Shown here piece after piece: positions 40,858-51,456 of a stretch of 64,000 nucleotides of DNA. The position numbers were made by a program, and so were the translations under genes. The DNA lies in contig NZ_FZOD01000039.1 of NCBI RefSeq assembly GCF_900188345.1, positions 25,282-89,281 of the forward strand, given 5' to 3'. Origin of the DNA: Streptosporangium subroseum (lineage in GTDB: Bacteria > Actinomycetota > Actinomycetes > Streptosporangiales > Streptosporangiaceae). Below the pieces are notes generated by a model. It saw only the letters and a list, made by a program, of their open reading frames with translations. It was not told the origin of the DNA and ran no database searches. Position 1 is the first letter of the stretch; each line of letters starts with the position of its first letter.

Positions 40858-42738
40858 TCAGGCGCGGAAGATCTGCTGGTAGAAGGCGAGCTCGGTGGCC
40901 AGGGCCGCGCTGCGGGTCTCGGCTCGGCGGAAGCCGTGGGCCTCGCCCTCGAAGGTGAGGTAGGTGCAGGGGACACCGCGTTCGGCGAGGGCGTCGGCGA
41001 AGGCCTGGGACTGGGCGGGGGGAACCACCGGGTCGGACAGGCCCTGCAGGAGCAGCATGGGGCAGGTCACCCCGGCGACCCGGCCGAGGGGTTCGCGCGA
41101 GCCGTACAGGGCGGGATCGGCGGGGCCGACCAGCCACTCGACGTAGCGGGACTCGAAATCGTGGGTGGTCTCGTTGAACGGGAGGAGAGAGCTCACCCCG
41201 TAGTAGGAGACGCCGCCGGCGAACGCGCTGGACGCGCAGCAGGCCGCCATGACCGTCCAGCCGCCCGCGCTGCCGCCCCGGATCGCGATCCGTTCCGGAT
41301 CGGCCAGACCTTTCCCCGCCAGCCACTCGGCCGCGGCGACCGAGTCCTCGACGTCGACCACGCCCCACTGGCGGCGCAGCCGTTCGCGGTAGGCACGGCC
41401 GTAGCCGGTGGAACCGCCGTAGTTGAGATCGAGCACCCCGATGCCCCGGCTGGTGAAGAATGCCTTCTCCAGATCGAGCGCGCTGGTGCTGTGCCCGGTG
41501 GGACCGCCGTGGACGAACACGACGTACGGCGGGGCGCCCTCGCCGCGGGCCTGCGGGTTAGACGGCGGATAGACGAACGCGTGCACCGGGCGGCCGAACC
41601 GGCCCTCGATCTCCACGGCCTGGGGGCGCGGCAGATAGGCGGTGTCGGGCAGCACGTCGACGTCGCGGCGGAGCTCCTCCACCTGCCCGGTCATGGTGTC
41701 GACCCGGACGATCGAGCGGGGCAGCGTCGGGCCGTACCCGATCGCGACCAGGGAGTGTCCGTCGGTGGCCAGGACCGGATCCCAGCCGTCATAGGGCACG
41801 TCCAGGTCGCTCAGCACGCCGCTTCCCGGGTCGAAGACGCCTAGCCGCAGGTCACCTTGCCCGTGCAGGACCGCGAGACTTCCGTCGGCCAGCACCGCGT
41901 ACGGCAGGGCGCCGAGCTGCCACAGGGGCCCGGCGAACTCCTCCTCCACCGGGTAGAGCGCCTGGGACGCCGTGCCATGTATCTCCACCTGATAGAGGTT
42001 CCACCAGCCCGACCAGTCGGAGATCAGATAGAGGTGCCGCTCATCACGCCACTGCGGGGCGAGCACCGACTCGGCGGATCCACCCTTGACCGTCCAGGAA
42101 CTGCCGTCGGACAGGCGGGTGACGCGCAGCTCGGTGCCGTTCCACGGCATGCGCGGATGGTTCCAGCAGACGAAGGCCAGGTGCTCGCCGTCGGGGGAGA
42201 TCGTGAGGGAGGCGTAGAAGTCACTCCCGCTGACCCGCTCACGTGGCTCGGCCTCGCCGTGCAGCGGGATGGACACGATCGAACGGCTCACCCGGCCGTC
42301 GGGGTGGTGCCGCTCCTGGACACACCAGATCAGCCCGTCGTGGACGGTCATCTCCGCGTAGCGGAGCCCGGCTCGGAGCTCGGGCTCGGGGGTGATCGGC
42401 CGGGGCTCGGCGCCGGGTGCCAGCAGGTAGATCCGCTGGTCGCCGAAGTTCGTGAAGACCACGCCCTCGCCGGGGACCACCGCGTAGGAGCGCCCGCCGT
42501 ACTCGTGGACCCGCGTCCTGGCGCTCCACGGCGCGGCCAGCAGCTCGTGGTGCGTGCCGTCGGCGCTCCGGTGCACGATCGTGGTCCGCCCGCCCTCGGT
42601 GGGGCGGTCCTCGGTCCACCACACCTCGTCGCCGAGCGTCGTCGGGAACCCGAGGCGTAGCCCTGACCGGGCCACGCCGGAGGTGGAGATCGGAGAAGGC
42701 CAGGTGGAGTACGGCAGGACGACCTGCTCGGGGGACAT
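40858..42738 (-). CDS. S9 family prolyl oligopeptidase / acylaminoacyl peptidase
   Basis: A 626-residue cytoplasmic serine peptidase. The first 370 residues form a beta-propeller (WWTEDRP, YAEMTVHDG, LAFVCWNHPRMPW). The C-terminal alpha/beta hydrolase domain has the oxyanion segment FVHGGPTGH, nucleophile GGSAGG, Asp in LSDPVVPP and His in EAHGF. These enzymes cut short peptides or remove N-acyl amino acids. ATG 42738 is the start. It stands alone, convergent with rny. Confidence 0.93.
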   Translation of the reverse strand: MSPEQVVLPYSTWPSPISTSGVARSGLRLGFPTTLGDEVWWTEDRPTEGGRTTIVHRSADGTHHELLAAPWSARTRVHEYGGRSYAVVPGEGVVFTNFGDQRIYLLAPGAEPRPITPEPELRAGLRYAEMTVHDGLIWCVQERHHPDGRVSRSIVSIPLHGEAEPRERVSGSDFYASLTISPDGEHLAFVCWNHPRMPWNGTELRVTRLSDGSSWTVKGGSAESVLAPQWRDERHLYLISDWSGWWNLYQVEIHGTASQALYPVEEEFAGPLWQLGALPYAVLADGSLAVLHGQGDLRLGVFDPGSGVLSDLDVPYDGWDPVLATDGHSLVAIGYGPTLPRSIVRVDTMTGQVEELRRDVDVLPDTAYLPRPQAVEIEGRFGRPVHAFVYPPSNPQARGEGAPPYVVFVHGGPTGHSTSALDLEKAFFTSRGIGVLDLNYGGSTGYGRAYRERLRRQWGVVDVEDSVAAAEWLAGKGLADPERIAIRGGSAGGWTVMAACCASSAFAGGVSYYGVSSLLPFNETTHDFESRYVEWLVGPADPALYGSREPLGRVAGVTCPMLLLQGLSDPVVPPAQSQAFADALAERGVPCTYLTFEGEAHGFRRAETRSAALATELAFYQQIFRA

Positions 42739-42958
42739 GCCGCAATCCTGCCCGATAACGCGCCGCGTGTCGCCGGTATGGCGCTCATCCCGTGTCCGCA
42801 GGTGTCTTCACGTGAGGCGGGGCGCGTGTCCGGGGCGGAGAAGAACGCGATGAAGACAGTCATCGCAGGGGATGGATCGCATATCCGGAGGTGGGCGGGA
42901 GAGCGGTGAGAACGGCTGCCCTGCGCCCACGTCTCCTGTTCGCCCCCTCCGGGGAGGT

Positions 42959-43012
42959 TTTCCCGCCTCCCCGGAGGTTGCTTTCCCAGCGGGTGATCGG
43001 GGAGGCGGGAAA
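42959..43012. terminator. Long inverted repeat downstream of gluD
   Basis: TTTCCCGCCTCCCC (42959-42972) and GGGGAGGCGGGAAA (42999-43012) are perfect 14-bp arms around a 26-nt loop, 24 bp beyond the gluD stop. It probably terminates the gluABCD operon. The surrounding 42739-43035 has no gene. Confidence 0.6.
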
Positions 43013-43035
43013 CGACGAGGAGACGGGGGCAGATC

Positions 43036-43926
43036 TCAGTCGACCGCGATGGTGGCACCGCCGGCGCCCATGACCGCCCCGGGCGGGACGATGGGCCGGG
43101 CCGAGGTCTTACGACTGCGGCGGCTGCGCTTCTCCAGCGCGGTGGCCAGGGCGCTGAGCGTCATGTTGAGGCCGACGTAGATGATCCCGATGACGATCGC
43201 GGCGGGGATGAGAGACCCGAAGTTGACGGCAGGGATGATCTTGAAGCCCATGTTCAGCAGGTCGACGTAGGCGATGATGTAACCGAGCGCCGTGTCCTTG
43301 AGCAGTACGACGAACTGGCTCACGATCGCCGGCATCATCGCCGTGACGGCCTGCGGGAGCAGGACCAGACGCATCACGCCACCCTTGCGCAGCCCGATCG
43401 CGTAGGCCGCCTCCGACTGCCCCGGGGGAACGGCGCGGATGCCGGCGCGGACGATCTCGGCCAGCACCGAACCGTTGTAGAGGGTCAGACCGGCCACGAG
43501 CGCGATCAGGGTGTAGTCGCCGCCCCCGAGCAGGCTGGGCAGGAGATAGAAGATGAAGAAGATCAGGAGCAGGAGCGGGATCGAGCGGAAGATCTCGACA
43601 ACCGCGGCCGCGGGCGTTCTGATCCATTTGTGGTCGGAGAGCCGGGCCAGACCGAAGACCACGCCGAATACCAGCGCGAGCACCGCGGCGAGTCCCGCGG
43701 CCTTCAGGGTCCCGAGCAGACCGGGAATGATGTAGTCCACCCAGGTGGAGGCCTCGATGAACGGCCGCCAGATCCTGCCCTCCCACTGGCCCTTCGCGTC
43801 GAACCTGGCATAGACGAAGTAGGCGATCGCCACCAGCGCGACGGTCGCGAGCAGGGTCAGGACGTTGTTGCGCAGCCGCGCTCGCGGCCCCGGCGCGTCG
43901 AACAGCACATTCGCCTGGGAACTCAT
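43036..43926 (-). CDS. gluD: Glutamate/polar amino acid ABC transporter permease GluD
   Basis: A 296-residue inner-membrane permease of the His/Glu/Gln family. Several hydrophobic helices and the permease signature around EAAYAIGLRKGGVMRLVLLPQA (EAA loop, given here as landmark) contact the ATPase. The C-terminal 30 residues are a Ser/Arg/Pro-rich cytoplasmic tail. The ATG overlaps the gluC stop (ATGA), so the two permeases are made together. Confidence 0.94.
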   Translation of the reverse strand: MSSQANVLFDAPGPRARLRNNVLTLLATVALVAIAYFVYARFDAKGQWEGRIWRPFIEASTWVDYIIPGLLGTLKAAGLAAVLALVFGVVFGLARLSDHKWIRTPAAAVVEIFRSIPLLLLIFFIFYLLPSLLGGGDYTLIALVAGLTLYNGSVLAEIVRAGIRAVPPGQSEAAYAIGLRKGGVMRLVLLPQAVTAMMPAIVSQFVVLLKDTALGYIIAYVDLLNMGFKIIPAVNFGSLIPAAIVIGIIYVGLNMTLSALATALEKRSRRSRKTSARPIVPPGAVMGAGGATIAVD

Positions 43927-44591
43927 CGGACCACCGCCAGACGGTTGGCCAGCCAGCTGGTGAAGAAGCCGATCGGCAGGGTTACCACCATGAAGGCGAC
44001 GACGATCCCCAGGAAGATGGGGATCGAGGCGCCGGTCGTGTCGAAGGTGTCCTTCATGACAAACGCCGACTCCGCCAGATAGCCGCCCGCCATCGCGACG
44101 GTGGTGTTCTTGATCATGGCGATCATCACGCTGCCCAGCGGGGCGACGACCACGCGGAAGGCCTGCGGAAGGATGATCATCCGCAGGGACTGGAAGAAGG
44201 TGAGCCCGATCGCGCGGGCCGCCTCGGCCTGTCCCAGCGAGACCGTGTTGATGCCCGAGCGCAGCGCCTCGCAGACGAAGCTCGCCGTGTAGACCGACAG
44301 CCCCAGCGACACCAGCCAGAAGGCGTTGCTGCTCGGCTCCTGGGAGAAGGTCAGGCCGAGGGTGTCGCTGAGACCGAGCGCGGAGAAGGCCAGGACCAGG
44401 GTCAGTGGCGTGTTCCGTACGACGTTGATGTAGGTCGTTCCCGCCGCCCGCAGGACCGGCGTCGGCGAGACCCGCATGGACACCAGAACCGTGCCGAGAA
44501 CCAGCGACAGGATCGCGCAGACGACGGAGAGCTGCACGTTGTGCAGAAAACCTCTCAGCAGGTCTGGAGCGTATTTGATCAGTTCATCCAT
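43923..44591 (-). CDS. gluC: Glutamate/polar amino acid ABC transporter permease GluC
   Basis: A 222-residue permease with about five transmembrane helices and the EAA loop (GQAEAARAIGLTFFQSLRMI). ATG 44591 (MDELIKYAPDLL) has GGAG 6 nt upstream; a longer in-frame opening to 44642 adds an implausible hydrophilic tail. It pairs with GluD to form the membrane channel. Confidence 0.94.
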   Translation of the reverse strand: MDELIKYAPDLLRGFLHNVQLSVVCAILSLVLGTVLVSMRVSPTPVLRAAGTTYINVVRNTPLTLVLAFSALGLSDTLGLTFSQEPSSNAFWLVSLGLSVYTASFVCEALRSGINTVSLGQAEAARAIGLTFFQSLRMIILPQAFRVVVAPLGSVMIAMIKNTTVAMAGGYLAESAFVMKDTFDTTGASIPIFLGIVVAFMVVTLPIGFFTSWLANRLAVVR

Positions 44592-44665
44592 CGTGCTCCA
44601 CCAGAGGACGGCAAGCGGCCGGTGCCCGGAAGGCCGGGCCACCGGCCGCTAGGTGAGGGATCGGA

Positions 44666-45535
44666 CTAGGCGCAGGGCTCGAACGTGGGAGGCGCGGTGG
44701 GCAGCGTGAGGCCCTCGGTCGTGCCGAACCACTTGTCCAGCAGCTGCTTGGCAGTGCCGTCCTGGTACATCTTGGTGATCGCCGTGTTGACGGCCTCGCA
44801 GGTCTTGGTGTCGCCCTTCTTCAGGCCGACGCCGTACTTCTCGTCGGTGAAGGGGTCGCCGAGGACCTTGAACTTCCCACCGGACGCGGCTGCCTGGGCG
44901 GCGAAACCGGCGAGGATCAGGTCGTCGGTGGTGACGGCGTCGAGGTTGCTGCCGCTCAGCTTGGCGACACACTCCGAGTAGTTGGCCGCGCCGACGAGCT
45001 GGGCGTCGAGGTCGAGCTTGCCGTCCGGCGGCGGGTCGGTGATCCGCTTGTAGGAGTTGGAGCCGGCGGCCTGGCAGATCCGCTTGCCCGCCAGGTCGGT
45101 GGCCTTGGTGATGGTGGTGTCGTCGGCGCGGACCATGGTGTCCTGGTGGGCCACGATGTACGGCCCGCCGAACGTCACCTTCGCCTTGCGTGCGTCAGTG
45201 ATGGAGTAGCTCGCGACGATGAGGTCAACGGTGCCGTTGGCGAGGAAGGGCTCACGGTTGGAGGAGGCGGACTCCTTCCATTCGATCTTGACATCCTCGC
45301 CGCCGCCAAGCTGCTTGACGATGTATTTGGCGACGTCGACGTCGAAGCCCTCGGGCTCGGCGCCCTTCTTCAGGCCGAGGCCCGGCTGGTCCCACTTGGT
45401 GCCGACGACAATCGTCTTGGCGCCCTTCACCTTGTCGGCGACGCTGGCGTAGGTCTCATCGCCGCCACATGCCGCAAGGCCCATGGTGAGCGCGCTCGCG
45501 GCTGCAATCGCCACACCAATACGTAGTACTCGCAT
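44666..45535 (-). CDS. gluB: Glutamate-binding lipoprotein GluB
   Basis: A 289-residue extracytoplasmic solute-binding lipoprotein (SBP_bac_3 type). A signal sequence with lipobox LAAC gives a lipidated Cys at residue 23. The mature part has EGFDVDVAKYI, the NGTVDLIVASYSIT segment and DAVTTDDLIL, typical of glutamate/glutamine receptors. It lies between gluA and gluC in the usual gluABCD order. Confidence 0.95.
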   Translation of the reverse strand: MRVLRIGVAIAAASALTMGLAACGGDETYASVADKVKGAKTIVVGTKWDQPGLGLKKGAEPEGFDVDVAKYIVKQLGGGEDVKIEWKESASSNREPFLANGTVDLIVASYSITDARKAKVTFGGPYIVAHQDTMVRADDTTITKATDLAGKRICQAAGSNSYKRITDPPPDGKLDLDAQLVGAANYSECVAKLSGSNLDAVTTDDLILAGFAAQAAASGGKFKVLGDPFTDEKYGVGLKKGDTKTCEAVNTAITKMYQDGTAKQLLDKWFGTTEGLTLPTAPPTFEPCA

Positions 45536-45583
45536 ATTTCCGTTACCTCTTCTTCTCTGGGGGTGCAGCCGGCTGAGAGAGCT

Positions 45584-46339
<756 letters not shown>

Positions 46340-46691
46340 GAAGTACAACGTAATTCTGTAAGGCCACCTGGGGCTAACCCTGGGATACCGATCAGATCAC
46401 GGCCTGCTCACATCCCGGTCATTTGGTCCTGACCGATATGCCCGGGGCCGGTCAGGGTGATTGATCCGTCCGTGATGGACAAGGCCGACCACGGCGAGTT
46501 TCAAGACACCTGGTCGTGCTGATTCCCTCTTCGATTCCCTCCTTCGGGAGAAGGCCGCCGGGCTCTTGGGCCCGGATCCGGAGTTCCGGCGCGGCGAAAC
46601 CTTTGACGTACGGTGCCCGATCCGTTGCTCCAGGCATGGGGAGCGCCGGGCCGTACCCGAAGGTCGGCGGAGCGCCTACCCTTGTCTTGAG
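46340..46691. promoter_or_regulatory. Divergent promoter region gluA / miaB
   Basis: A 350-bp gene-free region. An inverted repeat CGGTCA ... TGACCG (46416-46435) is followed by a further CGGTCA near 46452. These may be regulator sites for gluABCD. No other structure stands out. Confidence 0.4.
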
Positions 46692-48209
46692 ATGACTGTC
46701 ACCGTGGAGAGCACCCGCACGTACGAGGTTCGTACCTACGGGTGCCAGATGAACGTGCATGACTCCGAGCGCCTGTCAGGCCTGCTGGAAGACGCCGGAT
46801 ACGTTCCGGCCGCCCAGGGTGAGACGGCCGACGTGGTCGTGTTCAACACCTGTGCCGTGCGGGAGAACGCCGACAACAAGCTCTACGGCAATCTCGGGCA
46901 CCTGCGTCCCTCGAAGATGAGCAACCCGGACATGCAGATCGCCGTCGGCGGCTGTCTGGCGCAGAAGGACCAGGGGGAGATCGTCCGCAAGGCGCCCTGG
47001 GTGGACGTGGTGTTCGGCACCCACAACATCGGCTCGCTGCCGGTGCTGCTGGAGCGGGCGCGCGTCCAGCAGGAGGCCCAGGTCGAGATCAAGGACTTCC
47101 TGGAGACCTTCCCGAGCACGCTGCCGACCAAGCGCGAGTCCGCCTACGCCGCGTGGGTGTCGGTCTCGGTCGGATGCAACAACACCTGCACGTTCTGCAT
47201 CGTGCCGGCGCTGCGCGGCAAGGAGAAGGACCGCCGGCCCGGCGACGTCCTCAACGAGGTGCGGACCCTGGTCGACCAGGGCGTGCTGGAGATCACCCTC
47301 CTGGGCCAGAACGTCAACACCTACGGGGTGGAGTTCGGCGACAAGCTCGCCTTCGGCAAGCTGCTGCGGGCCTGCGGCACCATCGAGGGCCTGGAGCGGG
47401 TCCGTTTCACCAGCCCGCACCCGGCCGCGTTCACCGACGACGTCATCGCGGCCATGGCCGAGACGCCCAACGTGATGCACCAGCTCCACATGCCGTTGCA
47501 GTCCGGCTCCGACCGGGTCCTCAAGGCGATGCGCCGCTCCTACCGAGCCGAGCGCTACCTGGGCATCATCGAGAGGGTCCGCGCGGCGATGCCCGACGCG
47601 GCCATCTCCACCGACATCATCGTGGGCTTCCCCGGCGAGACCGAGGAAGACTTCCAGGGCACCCTCGACGTGGTGCGCGAGTCGCGGTTCGCCAACGCCT
47701 TCACGTTCCAGTACTCCATCCGTCCAGGCACCCCGGCCGCCACCATGGACGACCAGATCCCCAAGGAGGTCGTGCAGGAGCGCTACGAGCGGCTCGTCGC
47801 CCTGCAGACCGAGATCGCCTGGTCGGAGAACAAGAAGCAGGTCGGCCGGACGCTCGAGGTGCTGGTGGCCGAGGGGGAGGGCCGCAAGGACGGGGCGACC
47901 CATCGCATGTCCGGTCGCGCCCCCGACAACCGCCTGGTCCACTTCGCGCCGAATCTGCGGGACGGCGCCCCGCAGACCGAGATCCCGCGTCCCGGCGACG
48001 TGGTGAGCGTCGAGGTCACCTATGCGGCGCCTCACCACCTGGTGGCCGACGGCCCCGCCCTGAAGCTCCGCCGTACGCGTGCGGGCGACGCCTGGGAGGC
48101 CAGGCAGGGCGTCTCGGCGACCGCGGGTCCCGGGATCATGCTCGGCATGCCCTCGGTCGGCCGTCCCGCCCCGCTCCCCGAGGCCTCCGGCTGCTCCGTT
48201 CCCTCCTGA
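46692..48209 (+). CDS. miaB: tRNA 2-methylthio-N6-isopentenyladenosine synthase MiaB
   Basis: A 505-residue radical-SAM methylthiotransferase acting on A37 of tRNAs. The N-terminal domain has the three cluster Cys in YGCQMN, NTCAV and GGCLAQ. The radical-SAM motif GCNNTCTFC binds the second 4Fe-4S cluster, and a TRAM domain follows near the C-terminus. A Pro/Ala-rich tail of about 30 residues extends past TRAM. ATG 46692 gives the normal N-terminus; the frame is open further upstream without a start region. It modifies the product of MiaA, encoded 10 kb downstream. Confidence 0.97.
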   Translation: MTVTVESTRTYEVRTYGCQMNVHDSERLSGLLEDAGYVPAAQGETADVVVFNTCAVRENADNKLYGNLGHLRPSKMSNPDMQIAVGGCLAQKDQGEIVRKAPWVDVVFGTHNIGSLPVLLERARVQQEAQVEIKDFLETFPSTLPTKRESAYAAWVSVSVGCNNTCTFCIVPALRGKEKDRRPGDVLNEVRTLVDQGVLEITLLGQNVNTYGVEFGDKLAFGKLLRACGTIEGLERVRFTSPHPAAFTDDVIAAMAETPNVMHQLHMPLQSGSDRVLKAMRRSYRAERYLGIIERVRAAMPDAAISTDIIVGFPGETEEDFQGTLDVVRESRFANAFTFQYSIRPGTPAATMDDQIPKEVVQERYERLVALQTEIAWSENKKQVGRTLEVLVAEGEGRKDGATHRMSGRAPDNRLVHFAPNLRDGAPQTEIPRPGDVVSVEVTYAAPHHLVADGPALKLRRTRAGDAWEARQGVSATAGPGIMLGMPSVGRPAPLPEASGCSVPS

Positions 48210-48510
48210 ACGGTCCACATTTTCCGAACGATTCGGATCTTGAGTAGTTCGGGCGAGGGAGCGGGTCCGGGACGGGATGGGTTCGGAGGGCGCCCGCGTC
48301 GAATGTCCCGCTGAAATCGGTGATGCGGATGATGGTCCCCGCTCCTGCCAGGGCCGATGTCCGCGAAGATCATGTGGGTTTCCCAATGGATGGCAACCCG
48401 TGATCCGCCCGTGATTGCTGCGCGAGCATTTCCCTGCTGTGGCTAATGTGGTTCAGCACCCTCGGAAGCCGTGGAGGTTTCCCCCCGAGAACCGCAGGGA
48501 GTCTGTCCCC
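48210..48510. other. Gene-free region after miaB
   Basis: About 300 bp. A small palindrome TCCGAACGATTCGGA lies about 15 bp after the miaB stop and may be part of a weak terminator. I see no gene; the promoter of the following membrane protein should lie here. Confidence 0.4.
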
Positions 48511-49119
48511 ATGCACGTCCCTCCATCTCCGGGCCATCCCGGAGAACCCGAAGCATTCACCGCCCCCATCGGACAACCAGAAATCCTCACCGGCCCCACC
48601 GATGAGCCCCGTTCACGTCGGAAGAGCCGCAAGAGCGGGAGAAGCGGCCTGGCCATAGCCGCCTTCTCCTTCCTCGGCGCCGTCATCCTGGGCGGAGGCA
48701 TCGTCTACTTCGTGCTCAGCGGCTCCGATGACACGCCGGCCGGTCCCGGCGCCGTCTCGGTGTCGCAGGCACCCCAGAGCCCTCCGGATGACCAGCCGAA
48801 TCCCGAACCGGGCGAGAGCTCGGAGGACAAGGCGGACACCCCGCCGGACCAGGACGGCACCTCGCGGGCGGACGCCGGCGCGGATGCCGGTGCCAACACC
48901 GGCGTCGGCTCCGGCACCGATGCGGACACCGGAGCCAACGCCGGAGGGACGGGCAAGAGCGACTCCGGCCCCAAGTCCACCGCCGATGCGCCCGCAGTCG
49001 ACAAACCGGTGAAGGAACCGCAGAGCAACCCCAACCTGGTCACGGACGGGCAGACCGACCCCCGCTCCGACGGCGGCACCGGCTACGTCGCGCCTCAGGG
49101 GCCCATCGCCGGCTACTGA
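48511..49119 (+). CDS. Single-pass membrane protein with repetitive extracellular tail
   Basis: A 202-residue protein of unknown function. A Pro-rich N-terminus and an RSRRKSRKSGRSG basic stretch precede one transmembrane helix (about 46-70). The remainder outside the membrane is low-complexity (Asp/Gly/Ala/Thr/Pro), including an A-D-A-G-A-N-T-G-type repetitive stretch near residues 120-150. The basic-inside pattern predicts the tail outside. ATG 48511 has AGGGAG about 10 nt upstream. No family recognised. Confidence 0.7.
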   Translation: MHVPPSPGHPGEPEAFTAPIGQPEILTGPTDEPRSRRKSRKSGRSGLAIAAFSFLGAVILGGGIVYFVLSGSDDTPAGPGAVSVSQAPQSPPDDQPNPEPGESSEDKADTPPDQDGTSRADAGADAGANTGVGSGTDADTGANAGGTGKSDSGPKSTADAPAVDKPVKEPQSNPNLVTDGQTDPRSDGGTGYVAPQGPIAGY

Positions 49120-49129
49120 GGCCCGCCTC

Positions 49130-49330
49130 GGCCCGTTGACGCCGGGGCACGGGCTTCTCCGTCGTGCCCCGGCGTTCTCGTGCTCCCGGAGTAAGCGGCC
49201 TCCGTCGTGCCCCGGCATTCCGTGCCCCGGCGTTCGGTGCTCCGGGGTGAGCGGTCTCTCCCGTGCCCCGATGCTCCCCTGCCCCGAGGCTCTCGCGCCC
49301 CCGGGATGAGCGGCCTCCGTTAGTCTGACG
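49130..49330. repeat. Degenerate intergenic repeats of GTGCCCCGGCGTTC
   Basis: Seven or so imperfect copies of a 14- to 25-bp unit (GTGCCCCGGCGTTC, GTGCCCCGGCATTC, GTGCCCCGATGCTC and variants, with GAGCGGCCTCCGT-type pieces between) fill the gap between the membrane protein and the LigB-like gene. No gene is seen. Confidence 0.65.
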
Positions 49331-49332
49331 AG

Positions 49333-50001
49333 GTGCTTGTCGCCGCGGCCGTGTGCCCGCACCCTCCGCTGCTGATCCCCGAGCTGGCCGGCGCCGCCGC
49401 TGTGGAGCTCGACGAGCTCCGGGCAGCCTGCGCGTCGGCGGTGAGCGCCCTGCGCGCCGCCGAACCCGACGTGATCGTGGTGGTCGGCGGAGCCGATCGC
49501 GCCGGGACCTACGGCGCCGATGCCGCGGGGACCCTGGCGCCCTGGGGCGTCGACGTCCGGATCGGCGAGGGTGAGCCCGTCCTGCCCCTCTCCCTGTCGA
49601 TCGGCCGCTGGCTCCTCGAAAGGGAACACCTGGCCGCCGCCGAGTTCCACGCGGTTCCCTCCGACGCCACCTCGCAGAACTGCGCCGCGCTCGGCAGGCG
49701 GCTGGCGGACCTGGCCGGACGCGTGGCGATGCTTGTGATGGCCGACGGCTCCGCCTGCCTCACCGAGAAGTCTCCGGGGTCGCTGGATCCTCGCGCGCTG
49801 CCCTTCAACGAGGCGGTCGTCAAGGCGCTCGCGCGCGGCGAGGTTCCGGAGCTCGACCCCGCCCGGGCGGCCGAGCTGTGGTTCGCGGGCCGCGCGGCCC
49901 TCCAGGTCCTCGCCGGAACCGGAAGCTCCCTCAAGGGTGAGGTTCTCTACGATGACGCCCCCTACGGGGTCGGCTATTTCGCCGTCCGCTGGACGGAGTG
50001 A
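49333..50001 (+). CDS. LigB/MEMO-like (class III extradiol dioxygenase fold) protein
   Basis: A 222-residue protein beginning LVAAAVCPHPPLLIPELAG. The His-Pro-Pro start and the DVIVVVGGADRAGTY strand-loop match the LigB/MEMO-like fold found near miaB and miaA in actinobacteria. Whether the metal site is complete is unclear: only some of the LigB His ligands are visible, and the family near miaA is uncharacterised. The alanine-rich composition is typical. GTG 49333 has no strong ribosome binding site. Confidence 0.65.
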   Translation: MLVAAAVCPHPPLLIPELAGAAAVELDELRAACASAVSALRAAEPDVIVVVGGADRAGTYGADAAGTLAPWGVDVRIGEGEPVLPLSLSIGRWLLEREHLAAAEFHAVPSDATSQNCAALGRRLADLAGRVAMLVMADGSACLTEKSPGSLDPRALPFNEAVVKALARGEVPELDPARAAELWFAGRAALQVLAGTGSSLKGEVLYDDAPYGVGYFAVRWTE

Positions 50002-50043
50002 TCTCGCACCCACCCGCGTTCGCGGGGGAGCGGCACCCGGAAG

Positions 50044-51456
50044 TCAGATCGAGGGGAGCAGCACCCGGAAGACGGTGTGGCCAGGGCGGCTCTCCATGTC
50101 CATGGTGCCGCCGTGCGAGGAGACCACGGCCTTGACGATGGCGAGCCCGAGACCGCTGCCACCCGAGGCACGCGAGCGTGCCTTGTCCGCGCGGACGAAC
50201 CGCTCGAAGAGCTCTTTCTGGAGCTTCTCAGGGACGCCCGGCCCGTCATCGGTCACGGCCAGCTCAGCCTTTCTTGGGCCGGGGACACGGACGGAAACGG
50301 TGACCGTGGTGTCCGGCGGGGTGTGCGCGCCGGCGTTGCTCAGCAGGTTGACGACCACCTGGTGGAGCCGGTCCGCGTCGCCGATCATCGTGACCGGCTC
50401 CTCCGGGAGTTCCAGCCGCCAGTGATGATCCGGTGCGGAGACACGCGCGTCACCCGTCGCATCGATCACCATCCGGGTCAGGTCCACCTGGTCACGTGCC
50501 AGCGGCCTGCCCGCGTCGAGCCTCGCGAGCAGCAGTAGATCGTCGACGAGTTTGCTCATACGGGAGGATTCCGCGTCGATTCGCTTCAGGGCATGCCGTA
50601 CCCCTTCCGATACGTCGCCGGGGTCGCGCCGAGCCAGTTCGACGTGGGCCCGGACGGTCGCGAGGGGGGTGCGCAGCTCGTGGCTGGCGTCCGCGGCGAA
50701 GGTCCGCATGCGCTGCTCGCTGGCGTGGCGCAGGGCGAGGGATTCCCCCACATGGCCGAGCATGCGGTTGAACGCGGCTCCCACCTGGCCCACCTCGGTC
50801 CGGGGGTCCTCGTCTGGCACACGATCCGGCAGTGCCACCTCGCCGCTGGCCAGCGGGAGCGTGCTGACCCGCTGGGCCGTGGCCGCCACCCGTTCCAGGG
50901 AACGCAGCGACAGCCGTATCCAGATCGTGCCGGCTATCCCTGTAGCGATCATGAGGATGGCGAACACCACGATCTCGGCGAACTGGAGGCGGTGCACCAG
51001 GGCGTTGACGCCTTCCAGCGGGAGCCCGTTGATGAGGACGTCGCCGTCGGCGCCTTTGATCGCCATGACACGGTAGTCGTCCAGCGCCGACAGCTCCACG
51101 GTGTGGCCTCGTCCGTCCATCGGAACGGCGGCCAGGACGGCCGCGTCGTCGGCGGAGAGGTTGAGGCGGGTGCTGTTCGGCGCCACCACGGCGGCATTGG
51201 TCACCTGGCCGTTCATGATACGGACGCCCAGGGTCCCGAGAGACTGCCCGCGGCTGTCGCCGTACTCGCCGTACTCCAGGTTGTGCTCCAGGCTGGCGGC
51301 GAACCTTCCGACCGTCATGGACAGTTGCTGGTCCACCCGGTCCACCATGAACCGTTCCAGCGCGAGAGAGGTGGCCACGCCGATCGTGACGCAGGCGAGT
51401 GCGAGCAGGATCAGCAGGCCGGTGACCAGCCGGGCGCGGAGCGTGTGTGGTCTCAT
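50044..51456 (-). CDS. Sensor histidine kinase
   Basis: A 470-residue membrane kinase. Two transmembrane helices (about 12-33 and 165-190) enclose a sensor domain of about 130 residues outside the membrane. A HAMP-like linker, HisKA with DASHELRTPL (phospho-accepting His), and HATPase_c with N-box NLLSNAGAH, DDGPGVP and GGSGLGLA follow. It overlaps the response regulator gene (ATGA), so it is the partner of that regulator. The signal may be redox or metal related, judging from the adjacent electron-transfer genes; that is inference. Confidence 0.95.
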   Translation of the reverse strand: MRPHTLRARLVTGLLILLALACVTIGVATSLALERFMVDRVDQQLSMTVGRFAASLEHNLEYGEYGDSRGQSLGTLGVRIMNGQVTNAAVVAPNSTRLNLSADDAAVLAAVPMDGRGHTVELSALDDYRVMAIKGADGDVLINGLPLEGVNALVHRLQFAEIVVFAILMIATGIAGTIWIRLSLRSLERVAATAQRVSTLPLASGEVALPDRVPDEDPRTEVGQVGAAFNRMLGHVGESLALRHASEQRMRTFAADASHELRTPLATVRAHVELARRDPGDVSEGVRHALKRIDAESSRMSKLVDDLLLLARLDAGRPLARDQVDLTRMVIDATGDARVSAPDHHWRLELPEEPVTMIGDADRLHQVVVNLLSNAGAHTPPDTTVTVSVRVPGPRKAELAVTDDGPGVPEKLQKELFERFVRADKARSRASGGSGLGLAIVKAVVSSHGGTMDMESRPGHTVFRVLLPSI